Shown here piece after piece: positions 42,421-50,195 of a DNA stretch of 64,000 nt. Source of the stretch: an uncultured Treponema sp. (GTDB taxonomy: Bacteria > Spirochaetota > Spirochaetia > Treponematales > Treponemataceae); NCBI GenBank assembly GCA_934667505.1, contig CAKULY010000004.1, forward strand, positions 48,946 through 112,945, read 5' to 3'. The translations under genes and the position numbers were made by a program. Below the pieces are notes generated by a model. That model did not search any database. It was not told the DNA's origin and was given only the letters and a program-made list of their open reading frames with translations. Position 1 is the first letter of the stretch; each line of letters starts with the position of its first letter.

Positions 42421-44445
42421 CTACTTTTTAAATCCTGAAAGACGCATTGTATTTAAGATAGCAAGAATACAAATTCCTACATCACCAAAAACCGCAAGCC
42501 ACATATTTGTTATTCCCAATGCGCTTAAAACCATTATTGCAACCTTCGTTCCCAAAGAAGCCACAATATTTTCATAAACAATTCTTTTTGTTTTTCTGCT
42601 GATTTTAATTCCATCTGCAATTTTTGCAATGCTGTCGTTCATAATGACCACATCGGCGCTTTCTATGGCGGCATCTGCTCCCATTCCACCCATTGCAATT
42701 CCAACATCTGCGCGGGCAAGAACTGGCGCGTCATTTATTCCATCACCTGCAAAAAGAAGAGTTCCTCTTTTGCGACCGTTATTTTTCATGCTGGCAATAA
42801 GCTCTTCCACTTTAGAAACTTTATCGCCAGGCAAAAGCTGCGAATAGACATCTGTTATTCCAAGTTCTTTTGCTGTTTTTTCGGCAGACTCCTTTGTGTC
42901 CCCGGTAAGCATTACAACTTTTTGAACACCTGCATTTTTTAGGCTTTGAATCGCAGATGCAGAATCGGACTTTGTTTCATCGCTGATGATTATGTGACCG
43001 CAGTATTTGCCATCTTGAGCAACGTGAACTATTGTTCCGTAATCAGGCTTGGAACATTTTGCAAATCCTTGAACGTTTTGCTCTTCCATAAGGCGTTGAT
43101 TGCCAGCCAGAACAACTTTTCCGTTTAGATTAACCTTAATTCCCTGTCCGCTTATTTCTTGCGCATTTGTAATTTTTGCAAGAGAACAACATTCTCCGTG
43201 GTGAGCCTTTTTTAAGGAGATTGCCGCAGGATGGTTTGAATAAGTTTCTGCGTGAGCTGCAATTGCAATTAATTCATCGGCAGGAATGTTGCATCCTTGC
43301 GCAAGATGAACATCTGAAACTACAAAAACACCTTTTGTAAGAGTTCCAGTTTTATCGAATACGGCGGTTTTCGCTTTTGAAAGACCTTCAATCGCAGCGC
43401 TTCCCTTCACAAGAATTCCTTTGCGGCTTGCATTTCCTATTCCGCCAAAGAACGAAAGAGGAACGCTGATTACAATTGCGCAAGGGCAAGAAACTACAAG
43501 AAATTCAAGAGCCCTGTAAATCCAGACAGACCAAGTCCAATTGCCAGTCGCAACTTTTGTTATTACAGGCGGAATCACGCCAACTAAAAGGGCTGCAACA
43601 CAGACAACCGGTGTGTAGATTTTGCTAAAGCGAGTAATAAAGCGTTCTGTCTTTGTCTTTTTTTCGCTAGATTCTGAAACAAGGCGAATTACGCGGCTAG
43701 CAGAACTTTCTGAAGCGGGGCGAAGAGTTTTTATAGTAATCAGCGCATTTTTGTTTATTGCGCCGCTAAAAACTTCATTTCCTTCAAAAACTTCCCGCGG
43801 AACAGATTCTCCTGTAAGCGCAGATGTATCTATAAATGACTTTCCTTCAATAACAACGCCATCTACAGGAATTCTTTCTCCTGGCTTTACGATTACAATG
43901 TCTCCAACTGCGACTTCTTCTGCGGTGATTTCAACAGTCTTTCCATCCCGGATAACGTTTGCAGTATCAGGACAGATTTCCATTAAGGAATCAATTGAAT
44001 CTTTTGATTTGTCTACCGCATAATCTTCAAAATATTCGCCGATTTGATAAAAAAGAACGACCGCAACTGCCTCGCCAACTTCCCCAATAAAAACGGCGCC
44101 CAAACTAGCAAGCGTCATAAGGAACTGCTCATCAAAGATTTTTCCTTTTAAAATATTTTTTACCGCGCCGATTACAACATCCTTTCCTACTAACAAATAT
44201 GCTGCCAAACAAAGAAGAATATATGCATAGTTTTGATAGCTTGCAATATTTTTTACATTTGGAAAAAGATTTTCAAAGTTCACCAAATGTTTTAAAAACA
44301 GCGCAATTGCAAAAACAACTGCCGCTATGATTATTTTTTTTAAGGAATGTTCTTCTTCCTCTTCTTCTTCATGGCAGCAGCTACATTTAATTTGATTTTC
44401 ACATTTCTTATGTTCGTGGCTGTGTTCATGTTCATGGTTTTCCAT
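42421..44445 (-). CDS. zntA: Zn/Cd/Pb-exporting P1B-2 ATPase
   Basis: The 674-residue inner-membrane pump exports divalent soft metals. The membrane metal site is SCPCAIVISVPLSF (CPC-x4-SxP of class P1B-2), with the class-specific Asp in FGDVGICILAIL near the C-terminus. Other motifs are DTSALTGESVPRE, FDKTGTLTKG (phosphorylated Asp), NHPAAISLKK, MLTGDTKESA and GDGINDAPVLARADVGIAMG. There is no folded HMA domain; instead a 35-residue His/Cys/Glu-rich tail (HEHEHSHEHKKCENQIKCSCC followed by seven Glu) can bind metal. It is co-transcribed with the ArsR-type repressor 25 bp upstream. Confidence 0.95.
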   Translation of the reverse strand: MENHEHEHSHEHKKCENQIKCSCCHEEEEEEEHSLKKIIIAAVVFAIALFLKHLVNFENLFPNVKNIASYQNYAYILLCLAAYLLVGKDVVIGAVKNILKGKIFDEQFLMTLASLGAVFIGEVGEAVAVVLFYQIGEYFEDYAVDKSKDSIDSLMEICPDTANVIRDGKTVEITAEEVAVGDIVIVKPGERIPVDGVVIEGKSFIDTSALTGESVPREVFEGNEVFSGAINKNALITIKTLRPASESSASRVIRLVSESSEKKTKTERFITRFSKIYTPVVCVAALLVGVIPPVITKVATGNWTWSVWIYRALEFLVVSCPCAIVISVPLSFFGGIGNASRKGILVKGSAAIEGLSKAKTAVFDKTGTLTKGVFVVSDVHLAQGCNIPADELIAIAAHAETYSNHPAAISLKKAHHGECCSLAKITNAQEISGQGIKVNLNGKVVLAGNQRLMEEQNVQGFAKCSKPDYGTIVHVAQDGKYCGHIIISDETKSDSASAIQSLKNAGVQKVVMLTGDTKESAEKTAKELGITDVYSQLLPGDKVSKVEELIASMKNNGRKRGTLLFAGDGINDAPVLARADVGIAMGGMGADAAIESADVVIMNDSIAKIADGIKISRKTKRIVYENIVASLGTKVAIMVLSALGITNMWLAVFGDVGICILAILNTMRLSGFKK

Positions 44446-44470
44446 ATCAATACCTCTTTTAGTGTTTGTT

Positions 44471-44779
44471 TTATTCGCCTACGTGGTCAAGCCCTTGATT
44501 TAAGATTGAAACCACGTGATTATCGCTCAAAGAATAAAAAAGATTTTTTCCTTCACGGCGAAACTTTACAAGTTTGTTTGTTTTTAAAATTCTTAACTGA
44601 TGACTTACAGCAGATTGCGTCATTCCTAAATTTTCTGCAATGCTCGTCACTGCAAGTTCTTGCTGGAGAAGCGCAAAAAGAATTTTTATTCTTGAAGAGT
44701 CTCCAAAAATCTTAAAAAGTTCAGCCAAATCAAAAAGCGTATCTTCGTCTGGCATTTGCTCAAAAACTGTTTGCGGCAT
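44471..44779 (-). CDS. ArsR/SmtB-family metal-sensing repressor (CzrA-like)
   Basis: The 102-residue winged-helix repressor has recognition helix region MTQSAVSHQLRILKTNKLVKFRREGK. The C-terminal alpha-5 stretch SDNHVVSILNQGLDHVGE gives Asp, His, His and Glu in the DxHx10HxxE pattern used by CzrA/SmtB to sense zinc. No CxC of ArsR/CadC alpha-3 sites is present. It probably represses itself and the P1B-ATPase downstream until zinc (or cadmium) binds. GGAGG precedes the ATG, and a perfect operator palindrome lies directly upstream. Confidence 0.94.
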   Translation of the reverse strand: MPQTVFEQMPDEDTLFDLAELFKIFGDSSRIKILFALLQQELAVTSIAENLGMTQSAVSHQLRILKTNKLVKFRREGKNLFYSLSDNHVVSILNQGLDHVGE

Positions 44780-44792
44780 GAATTTTACCTCC

Positions 44793-44830
44793 TATTCTAA
44801 TATATGAACAACTGTTCATATATTAGAATA
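44793..44830. promoter_or_regulatory. CzrA/SmtB-type operator
   Basis: TATTCTAATATATGAACA (44793-44810), AC, TGTTCATATATTAGAATA (44813-44830): a perfect 18-bp inverted repeat with 2-bp centre. The core ATATGAACA-n-TGTTCATAT matches the known 12-2-12 ArsR/SmtB operator type. It covers the likely -10 region of the repressor gene and adjoins its ribosome-binding site. Confidence 0.93.
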
Positions 44831-44857
44831 AAAACATTACTTTTGCAATAGTTTAAT

Positions 44858-45165
44858 TAGCCCAAACTTCGCTTTTTTGAAAAATAAACAAAAGCGTAAG
44901 CGAAATTACAATTTGTGAAGATTTTGTGCGATTAGAACAACTAAGGGGCTGTCTAATAAGTTCTAAATGTCATTGTCGTACTTGATACAACAATCTCTAA
45001 ATGATTGCAATATATGCATTTAGATTTTCGGGTCAAGCCCGAAAATGACAGAAAAGATACTTTTGGGACAGCCCCCAAACCAATGCAAACGAAGTGCGAG
45101 CGCAACCATCTGAACAAATTGTAAATTCGCTGAAAGCATTTTTTCATAATTTATAAAAAAAAGGA
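44858..45165. repeat. R1 repeat, reverse-oriented copy carrying R3
   Basis: TAGCCCAAACTTCGCTTTTT, AACAAAAGCGTAAGCGAAA, TTGTGAAGATTTTGTGCGAT, then R3, then CAAACGAAGTGCGAGCGC, GTAAATTCGCTGAAAGCATT. It is the reverse complement of the layout at 28974-29361, without R2. The far terminal arm is worn. It explains most of the 404-bp gene-free stretch here. Confidence 0.85.
44945..45075. repeat. R3 structured repeat, copy 2 (131 bp)
   Basis: Terminal stem GGGGCTGTC/GACAGCCCC. Same length as copy 1 and reverse-oriented. Differences from copy 1 are one compensated pair in the terminal stem and one C-to-T that turns a G-C pair into a wobble in the third hairpin. Confidence 0.9.
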
Positions 45166-45199
45166 AAGTTTTTCCAATCAAACAATTCTTATCATTTAA

Positions 45200-45234
45200 T
45201 TGCTTTTTTTCCATTAGTAAATTAGAATATTACA
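45200..45234 (+). promoter_or_regulatory. Predicted leaderless promoter of the GGDEF-EAL gene
   Basis: TTGCTT (45200-45205), 17-bp spacer, TAGAAT (45223-45228), six bases, ATG 45235. No Shine-Dalgarno sequence. Confidence 0.65.
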
Positions 45235-47553
45235 ATGGTTGCTTTTTTTACTGTACTTTTTTGCGCTTCTTTTTTATTCCTAATAGGTACTTGTTTTACA
45301 TTAAAAAGTTCTCCAAAGGTTTTAAAATATCCGCTTCTTATATCTTTAATAGCTACCAGCATTTCCTGCCTTTGCCACATTGTAATTATCCACACAAAAG
45401 ACTATAGAACTGCAAGCATCGCATACGCTATATTTTTTATAACCATAGATTTCATTGTATTTTTTATATACCGATACACTTTGGTTTTTACAAAAAATTC
45501 TTCCAAGTTCAAAGTCTTAAACATAATTTTTGCAGTTCTTTTTGCGCTAGACATCGTTGCCATAACCCTAAACATTCCTTTTGAATATATGTTCAGCCTT
45601 GTAAAAATTCATTTTGACAACGACATTTCCCTTGCAGTCCAAGACAACTTCATATTTAAAATCAATAAGACAACTGCCTACAATATCCATCTTTTTTTAA
45701 ACTATATAGTTTTAGCATTTACTCTTTTTTGCATAATAAAAAAACTGATTTCTGCCCCTTCTCCGTACAAATTCATGTACCGCACAATTCTTCTTTCTCT
45801 GCTAGTTGTAATAGTAGGCGACGCATCCTATGTATTTGTAAGAATTCCAATAGATTTTTCAATAATATTTTGCACAATCTGCGCGGTTTGCTTATGCCTG
45901 TTCACTCCATCGTTTGTTCCTCCAAAACTTATTGCAAAGCAGTTAAAAAGCGTTGTTACAAACATGAAAGATGCTGTTGAAATCTTTGATAACGAAATGA
46001 ACTTTGTTTACAGCAACAAAGCAATGGAAGATTTAAACAAAAAGTCAAACTTTGAGCTTGAAAACTGCTTAAAAGAACTTCTTAAGAATAAAGACACTCT
46101 TTTAGAAAAAAAAGAATATCAAAAAGAAATAAAAACTGATTCTGAAACTTTTTACCTTAAAATATCAGTAAACCCTGTAAAAGACAAAAAACGGCGTTTT
46201 ATGGGAATTTTTGTGGTAATTTACGACAGAACCAAAGAAATTGAACAAGTGGCATTTGAACACTACAGGGCAACTCACGATATGCTTACAGGCATTTATA
46301 ACCGCGAAACGTTTTACGAAAAAGCGCGCCTTCTTATTACAGAAAATCCCTCTGAAACATTCTTGCTCGTCTGTTCGGATATAGACAACTTTAAGTTTAT
46401 AAACGATTTGTTTGGAAAAAACGTAGCCGACGATTTTTTAAAACGCCTTGCAGACATTATCAAGCAAAATGTAAAAAAAGACAGCATTTATGCCCGCTTG
46501 GACAACGACCACTTTGTTGTTATGCTGAATAAAAAATACTTCAGCGAAACAACATTTATTGATTTAAGTTCTCAAGTTTCTTATATAGCGGAAAATCTTT
46601 TATATCCGGTAAGCATTCACATGGGAGTTTATGAAATAAAAGAAAGAAACCTTCCTATAGGCACGATGTGCGACCGCGCGCTTATGGCTTTGAACACCAT
46701 AAAAGGTGACTTTAGAAAAAAAATCGCATACTACGACAAAAGCATTAGAAATTCTATGCTTAAAGAACAAAAATTTATTGGTGAATTTAACTACGCTTTA
46801 GCAAGCGGACAGTTTAAAATGTATCTTCAGCCTCAATTTTCCGGAGACAAAAAATTGCACGGCGCAGAAGCCTTAGTTCGCTGGGAACACCCTACAGAAG
46901 GAACAATAAATCCAAAGGAGTTTATTCCTCTGTTTGAAAAAAATGGAATCATAACAAGCTTAGACCTTTACATGTGGGATCTTGCCGCACGCCAATTAAA
47001 AGAATGGCAAAATCAAGGGAAAACGGATATGTACATTTCCGTAAACATCTCGCCAAAAGATTTTTGCTACGTAGACGTTTACAAGACTTTTACGGACCTT
47101 GTCGAAAAGTATCAAATTCCACCGCAAAAGTTAAATTTGGAAATAACAGAATCCGCTATACTATTAAATTTTGATGTACAGCTCGAACTAATAAACAAAC
47201 TAAGAAAATACGGATTTTCAATTGAAATGGACGACTTTGGCAGCGGCTATTCTTCGCTGAACCTTTTAAAAGACGTTCCTTTTGATATTTTAAAAATCGA
47301 CATGGAATTCTTGCAGGTAAAGAACAACAAAGAACGTTCAATTCAAATTATTGATGCCATAATAAAACTTTCAAAATGCTTAAAAATGCCTGTTATTACA
47401 GAAGGCGTTGAAACCCAAGAGCAATTAGACTTCCTAAAAAAACTTGGAAGCGACCTGTTTCAAGGTTTTTATTTTTCAAAACCAATTCCTGTTTCGGAGT
47501 TCGAAGAAAAATACATTGAAAACAAAGACGTAAAAAAAGTGGCGGTCAACTAA
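45235..47553 (+). CDS. Membrane GGDEF-EAL cyclic-di-GMP phosphodiesterase
   Basis: The 772-residue protein has an N-terminal block of seven membrane segments (residues about 1-225, 7TM-sensor/histidine-kinase N-type), a PAS-like domain (about 235-340; AVEIFDNEMNFVYSNKAMED), a GGDEF domain (about 345-500) and an EAL domain (about 510-765). The GGDEF motif reads LDNDHF and is degenerate, so no cyclase activity is expected. The EAL domain keeps GAEALVRWEHP, NISPKDF, LEITESAI, MDDFGSGYSSL, KIDMEFL and EGVETQEQL, so it should degrade cyclic-di-GMP. Its start carries a leaderless promoter, as does the diguanylate cyclase gene at 25.7-28.9 kb. Its last codons overlap a terminator for the opposite strand. 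Confidence 0.93.
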   Translation: MVAFFTVLFCASFLFLIGTCFTLKSSPKVLKYPLLISLIATSISCLCHIVIIHTKDYRTASIAYAIFFITIDFIVFFIYRYTLVFTKNSSKFKVLNIIFAVLFALDIVAITLNIPFEYMFSLVKIHFDNDISLAVQDNFIFKINKTTAYNIHLFLNYIVLAFTLFCIIKKLISAPSPYKFMYRTILLSLLVVIVGDASYVFVRIPIDFSIIFCTICAVCLCLFTPSFVPPKLIAKQLKSVVTNMKDAVEIFDNEMNFVYSNKAMEDLNKKSNFELENCLKELLKNKDTLLEKKEYQKEIKTDSETFYLKISVNPVKDKKRRFMGIFVVIYDRTKEIEQVAFEHYRATHDMLTGIYNRETFYEKARLLITENPSETFLLVCSDIDNFKFINDLFGKNVADDFLKRLADIIKQNVKKDSIYARLDNDHFVVMLNKKYFSETTFIDLSSQVSYIAENLLYPVSIHMGVYEIKERNLPIGTMCDRALMALNTIKGDFRKKIAYYDKSIRNSMLKEQKFIGEFNYALASGQFKMYLQPQFSGDKKLHGAEALVRWEHPTEGTINPKEFIPLFEKNGIITSLDLYMWDLAARQLKEWQNQGKTDMYISVNISPKDFCYVDVYKTFTDLVEKYQIPPQKLNLEITESAILLNFDVQLELINKLRKYGFSIEMDDFGSGYSSLNLLKDVPFDILKIDMEFLQVKNNKERSIQIIDAIIKLSKCLKMPVITEGVETQEQLDFLKKLGSDLFQGFYFSKPIPVSEFEEKYIENKDVKKVAVN

Positions 47554-47575
47554 AGTTTCTTTAATCGACCGCCAC
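47539..47575 (-). terminator. Intrinsic terminator of the MMPL-LolA-OMP operon
   Basis: GTGGCGGTC (47539-47547) pairs with GACCGCCAC (47567-47575), with an inner TAAAG/CTTTA stem. On the minus strand it is followed by seven T. It lies inside the 3' end of the plus-strand GGDEF-EAL gene and includes its stop codon. Confidence 0.85.
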
Positions 47576-47627
47576 AAAGGACTTGATACTATTTTGAAAG
47601 ACTGCTATTTAGCAGCTCCGCAAATCT

Positions 47628-49322
47628 TTAGAATTGATAACTTACACCAATGTTTACAAAACTGTTGTTTTTCCAAGCGGCGAATTCGCTGTTATCATCT
47701 CTTGAATAAATGTACATTCCATTTACATAAAGCGAAAGCGACTGGTCTGGCTTGTATGTAAACTTTGGCATTACAATTAAGTCGCCATTTTCAATTCCGT
47801 ACAAAACAGTTACTTCTGGCAAAATCTTTTCGTTCATAAAAGAAGTTGTGACGTTTACAACGAATTTATTGTTTGTATAAGCGTTTTCACTGTAGTCAAC
47901 ATCCAAAGAACTCTTTATTTCATCGTTTTTAAGAATTGCAGTTCCTGTTTCCTGAACGTTTACGTTCATGTTCCAAAACGGAAGGTCGATGTCAAATCCG
48001 CCCAGCCAAGCAACTGAATTATTGTGAACAAACGCATCTGTGCCGTCAACATCTTCGGTCAAATTGTAGGCAGCTTCTCCACGAAGATTGAATCTCCAGA
48101 GTGTTGTTGCAGCTTCCAAACCGAAAGTTTGCTTTCTGTCGTAAGCAAGGAATTTGTCGTCTTCGCTTGTTGTGCCTTGCGCAAGATATTTGTTCAACCA
48201 GCTATCAAGTTTTGTTGCGTTGAAAGAAGGCTGTTTGTAAAATCCGTTGTAATAGCTTAAGCCCCAGTCAAAAGAACCCAATGTTCCTGTAAGACGTGTT
48301 CCAAACTGACCGTATTTCAAAGTCTTTAAGTCAGGATAAATCATGTCTGGGTCGGAATTAAGGCTATTCGCGTTGTTCAGAGCGTACATATAAGCTTCGC
48401 CAGCAGCAGTTAGTTTTGCAGAAGCTTCATCTACACTATTATAACCAAGTTGTGTCATAGCACCTGTACAAGCCTTTTTGGCAACTTCCATTTGAGATTT
48501 ATAAGGATTATTTTCATCTGACAAACCGGCTGCCTTTGCTTGTGCATAAGCTCCAGCCGCCGCTTGATATTCAGCTGCCAAAGCATTCAAAGTGCCTGCG
48601 CTAGCGCTTGCTTTTGTATATGTTGCAAAAGCATCTGCAACTTTAGATGTCGCGCTAGTTTTTACCGCTCCTGAAAGCTTGCTGTAAGCCGCAGGAATCC
48701 AAACACCGTTTGTAGCAAAGCGGTCCACAGTCAAGAACGGTGCATAAACTGCTTCAAGATTTAAGTTCGCATCCCCAAAACTGTATGCAGCCCTAACCAT
48801 AGGAGTGCTAAGACGACGGTCGATGTAGTCTGGAATTATAAAATCCGTGTAGTCATCGGCATTAAAGTTGTCTAGCACATGGAGTTTGTCGCCTTTTCCC
48901 CAAACAAGCTTCATTTTTCCGGCTTCAAGGCTAAAGTTTCCAAAATAACCGCGAAGAGCAAGCTCATCAATCACATCGACTGGATGATTTTTTATTGTGT
49001 TTTCATCGACTTTCAATGCAAGAAGAACATCGCTCATGCTGCCAGAATATTCAAGGTTCAACTTTGCAGAAGGAAGAACTTTTACTTGAACATCGTCGAA
49101 CAGTTTGTAGTCGTCGCTGCTAGTTCCGTTAGGATTCAAATAGCCACGCATATCAATCCAGGCTTTTCCGCTAACAGAAAGAGCAGAAGCGCTAGAATCA
49201 CCAAAACCAGAACCAAACGAATCTGTTCCAAAAGAATCAAAGGAATCAAAATCGTCAGCAAATGTTGTGGCAAGAGCCATTGCAGAAACTGCGCCCGCAA
49301 GAATTAATTTCTTAGCTTTCAT
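47628..49322 (-). CDS. Outer-membrane beta-barrel, DUF1302-like
   Basis: The 564-residue protein has a signal peptide (MKAKKLILAGAVSAMALATTFA), a Ser/Phe/Asp-rich stretch (22-44, repeated DSFGS-like units) and then a barrel. SGKAWIDMRGYLNP, LNLEYSGSMSDVLLALKV, ELALRGYFGNFSLEAGKMKLVWG and the terminal NIGVSYQF resemble DUF1302/porin-type barrels that accompany RND lipid exporters. Residues about 216-320 are an alanine-rich helical insertion unlike the rest and may be a long loop. It is the last gene of the MMPL-LolA-OMP operon, 24 bp after the LolA-like gene. An outer-membrane exit for the exported lipid is an inference. Confidence 0.85.
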   Translation of the reverse strand: MKAKKLILAGAVSAMALATTFADDFDSFDSFGTDSFGSGFGDSSASALSVSGKAWIDMRGYLNPNGTSSDDYKLFDDVQVKVLPSAKLNLEYSGSMSDVLLALKVDENTIKNHPVDVIDELALRGYFGNFSLEAGKMKLVWGKGDKLHVLDNFNADDYTDFIIPDYIDRRLSTPMVRAAYSFGDANLNLEAVYAPFLTVDRFATNGVWIPAAYSKLSGAVKTSATSKVADAFATYTKASASAGTLNALAAEYQAAAGAYAQAKAAGLSDENNPYKSQMEVAKKACTGAMTQLGYNSVDEASAKLTAAGEAYMYALNNANSLNSDPDMIYPDLKTLKYGQFGTRLTGTLGSFDWGLSYYNGFYKQPSFNATKLDSWLNKYLAQGTTSEDDKFLAYDRKQTFGLEAATTLWRFNLRGEAAYNLTEDVDGTDAFVHNNSVAWLGGFDIDLPFWNMNVNVQETGTAILKNDEIKSSLDVDYSENAYTNNKFVVNVTTSFMNEKILPEVTVLYGIENGDLIVMPKFTYKPDQSLSLYVNGMYIYSRDDNSEFAAWKNNSFVNIGVSYQF

Positions 49323-49346
49323 TTATTTTGCCTCCGCAAGTCTTAC

Positions 49347-50126
49347 TTATTTTCCTGTGCTCAAGAAGCTCTGTGTAAATACTCTGTCAGGAATTGGCTG
49401 GTCTACAATCAATTTTACAATTTCCAAAGTTGTAGAATGTCCTGTCTGCACATTTTTAAGAACGTTTACCATTGGAGTATCGTAACCGCTTTGATTTTCA
49501 ATCTTTTCCACAGAAAGAGTTTTTACAAGCTTGTCGTTCTTGTCGTACATTTCTGTGTAAATCGGATAGTAAGTTTTTTTGTCTACCCAAGTAATTCTGT
49601 AGTTGTACTGGCTTGAAGCCTTGTCTTTTGGAGTTTCTTTAATCTTCCAGCAGTCGTAGCCGTTTTTCTGTTCCTCAAGAAGGAAGTCATGAACATCTGC
49701 ATCAACATCGCGAGTTGTAAGGTCATCGTAAGTCGCATCTGTTCCCATGAATGATTTTGAACCTTCGCTAGAGTTTACACGGCGAGTAGATTTTAATGAT
49801 GGAAGATAAATCCATTTGTCATCGGCACGACCGTCGTTTTGAACCTGAAGGAATCGAGTTCCTTTTACAGAAGCTGGCGAAAGGAAAACCATCACAATTG
49901 AATCCAAGCCGTCTTTGTTTTTTCCGAACTCTTCTACTTGGCGAACTTCTTTAGAACCATCTTTTGAAGTCAAAGTCATTGCAACCAAAGAGTGTGTAAA
50001 GGCAGGCTGTTTTACATCGGAAGCCTTTTTCATAATTTCGTAACCTTTTTCTGTATCAGCAAATGCTGAACCCATGCAAAGCGCAGCGGCAGCAATCAAA
50101 GCAGCCATTTTTGTAATCTTTTTCAT
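49347..50126 (-). CDS. LolA-like outer-membrane lipoprotein-sorting protein
   Basis: The 259-residue periplasmic protein has a signal peptide (MKKITKMAALIAAAALCMGSAFA). The mature part follows the LolA-like fold of RND-associated proteins: HSLVAMTLTSKDGSKEVRQVEEFGK, VFLSPASVKGTRFLQVQND, DDKWIYLPSLKSTRRVNSSE, GSKSFMGTDATYDDLTTRD and NYRITWVDKKTYYPIYTEMYD. It probably carries a lipid or lipoprotein between the MMPL protein and the outer membrane. There is no lipobox Cys. It lies 69 bp after the MMPL gene and 24 bp before the barrel gene. Confidence 0.9.
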   Translation of the reverse strand: MKKITKMAALIAAAALCMGSAFADTEKGYEIMKKASDVKQPAFTHSLVAMTLTSKDGSKEVRQVEEFGKNKDGLDSIVMVFLSPASVKGTRFLQVQNDGRADDKWIYLPSLKSTRRVNSSEGSKSFMGTDATYDDLTTRDVDADVHDFLLEEQKNGYDCWKIKETPKDKASSQYNYRITWVDKKTYYPIYTEMYDKNDKLVKTLSVEKIENQSGYDTPMVNVLKNVQTGHSTTLEIVKLIVDQPIPDRVFTQSFLSTGK

Positions 50127-50195
50127 ATTTATACCTCGCTAATTAGTTTTTTTGAAAGCCAGACTTTCTTTTCAAAAGTCCGACTTTCAAGTATT

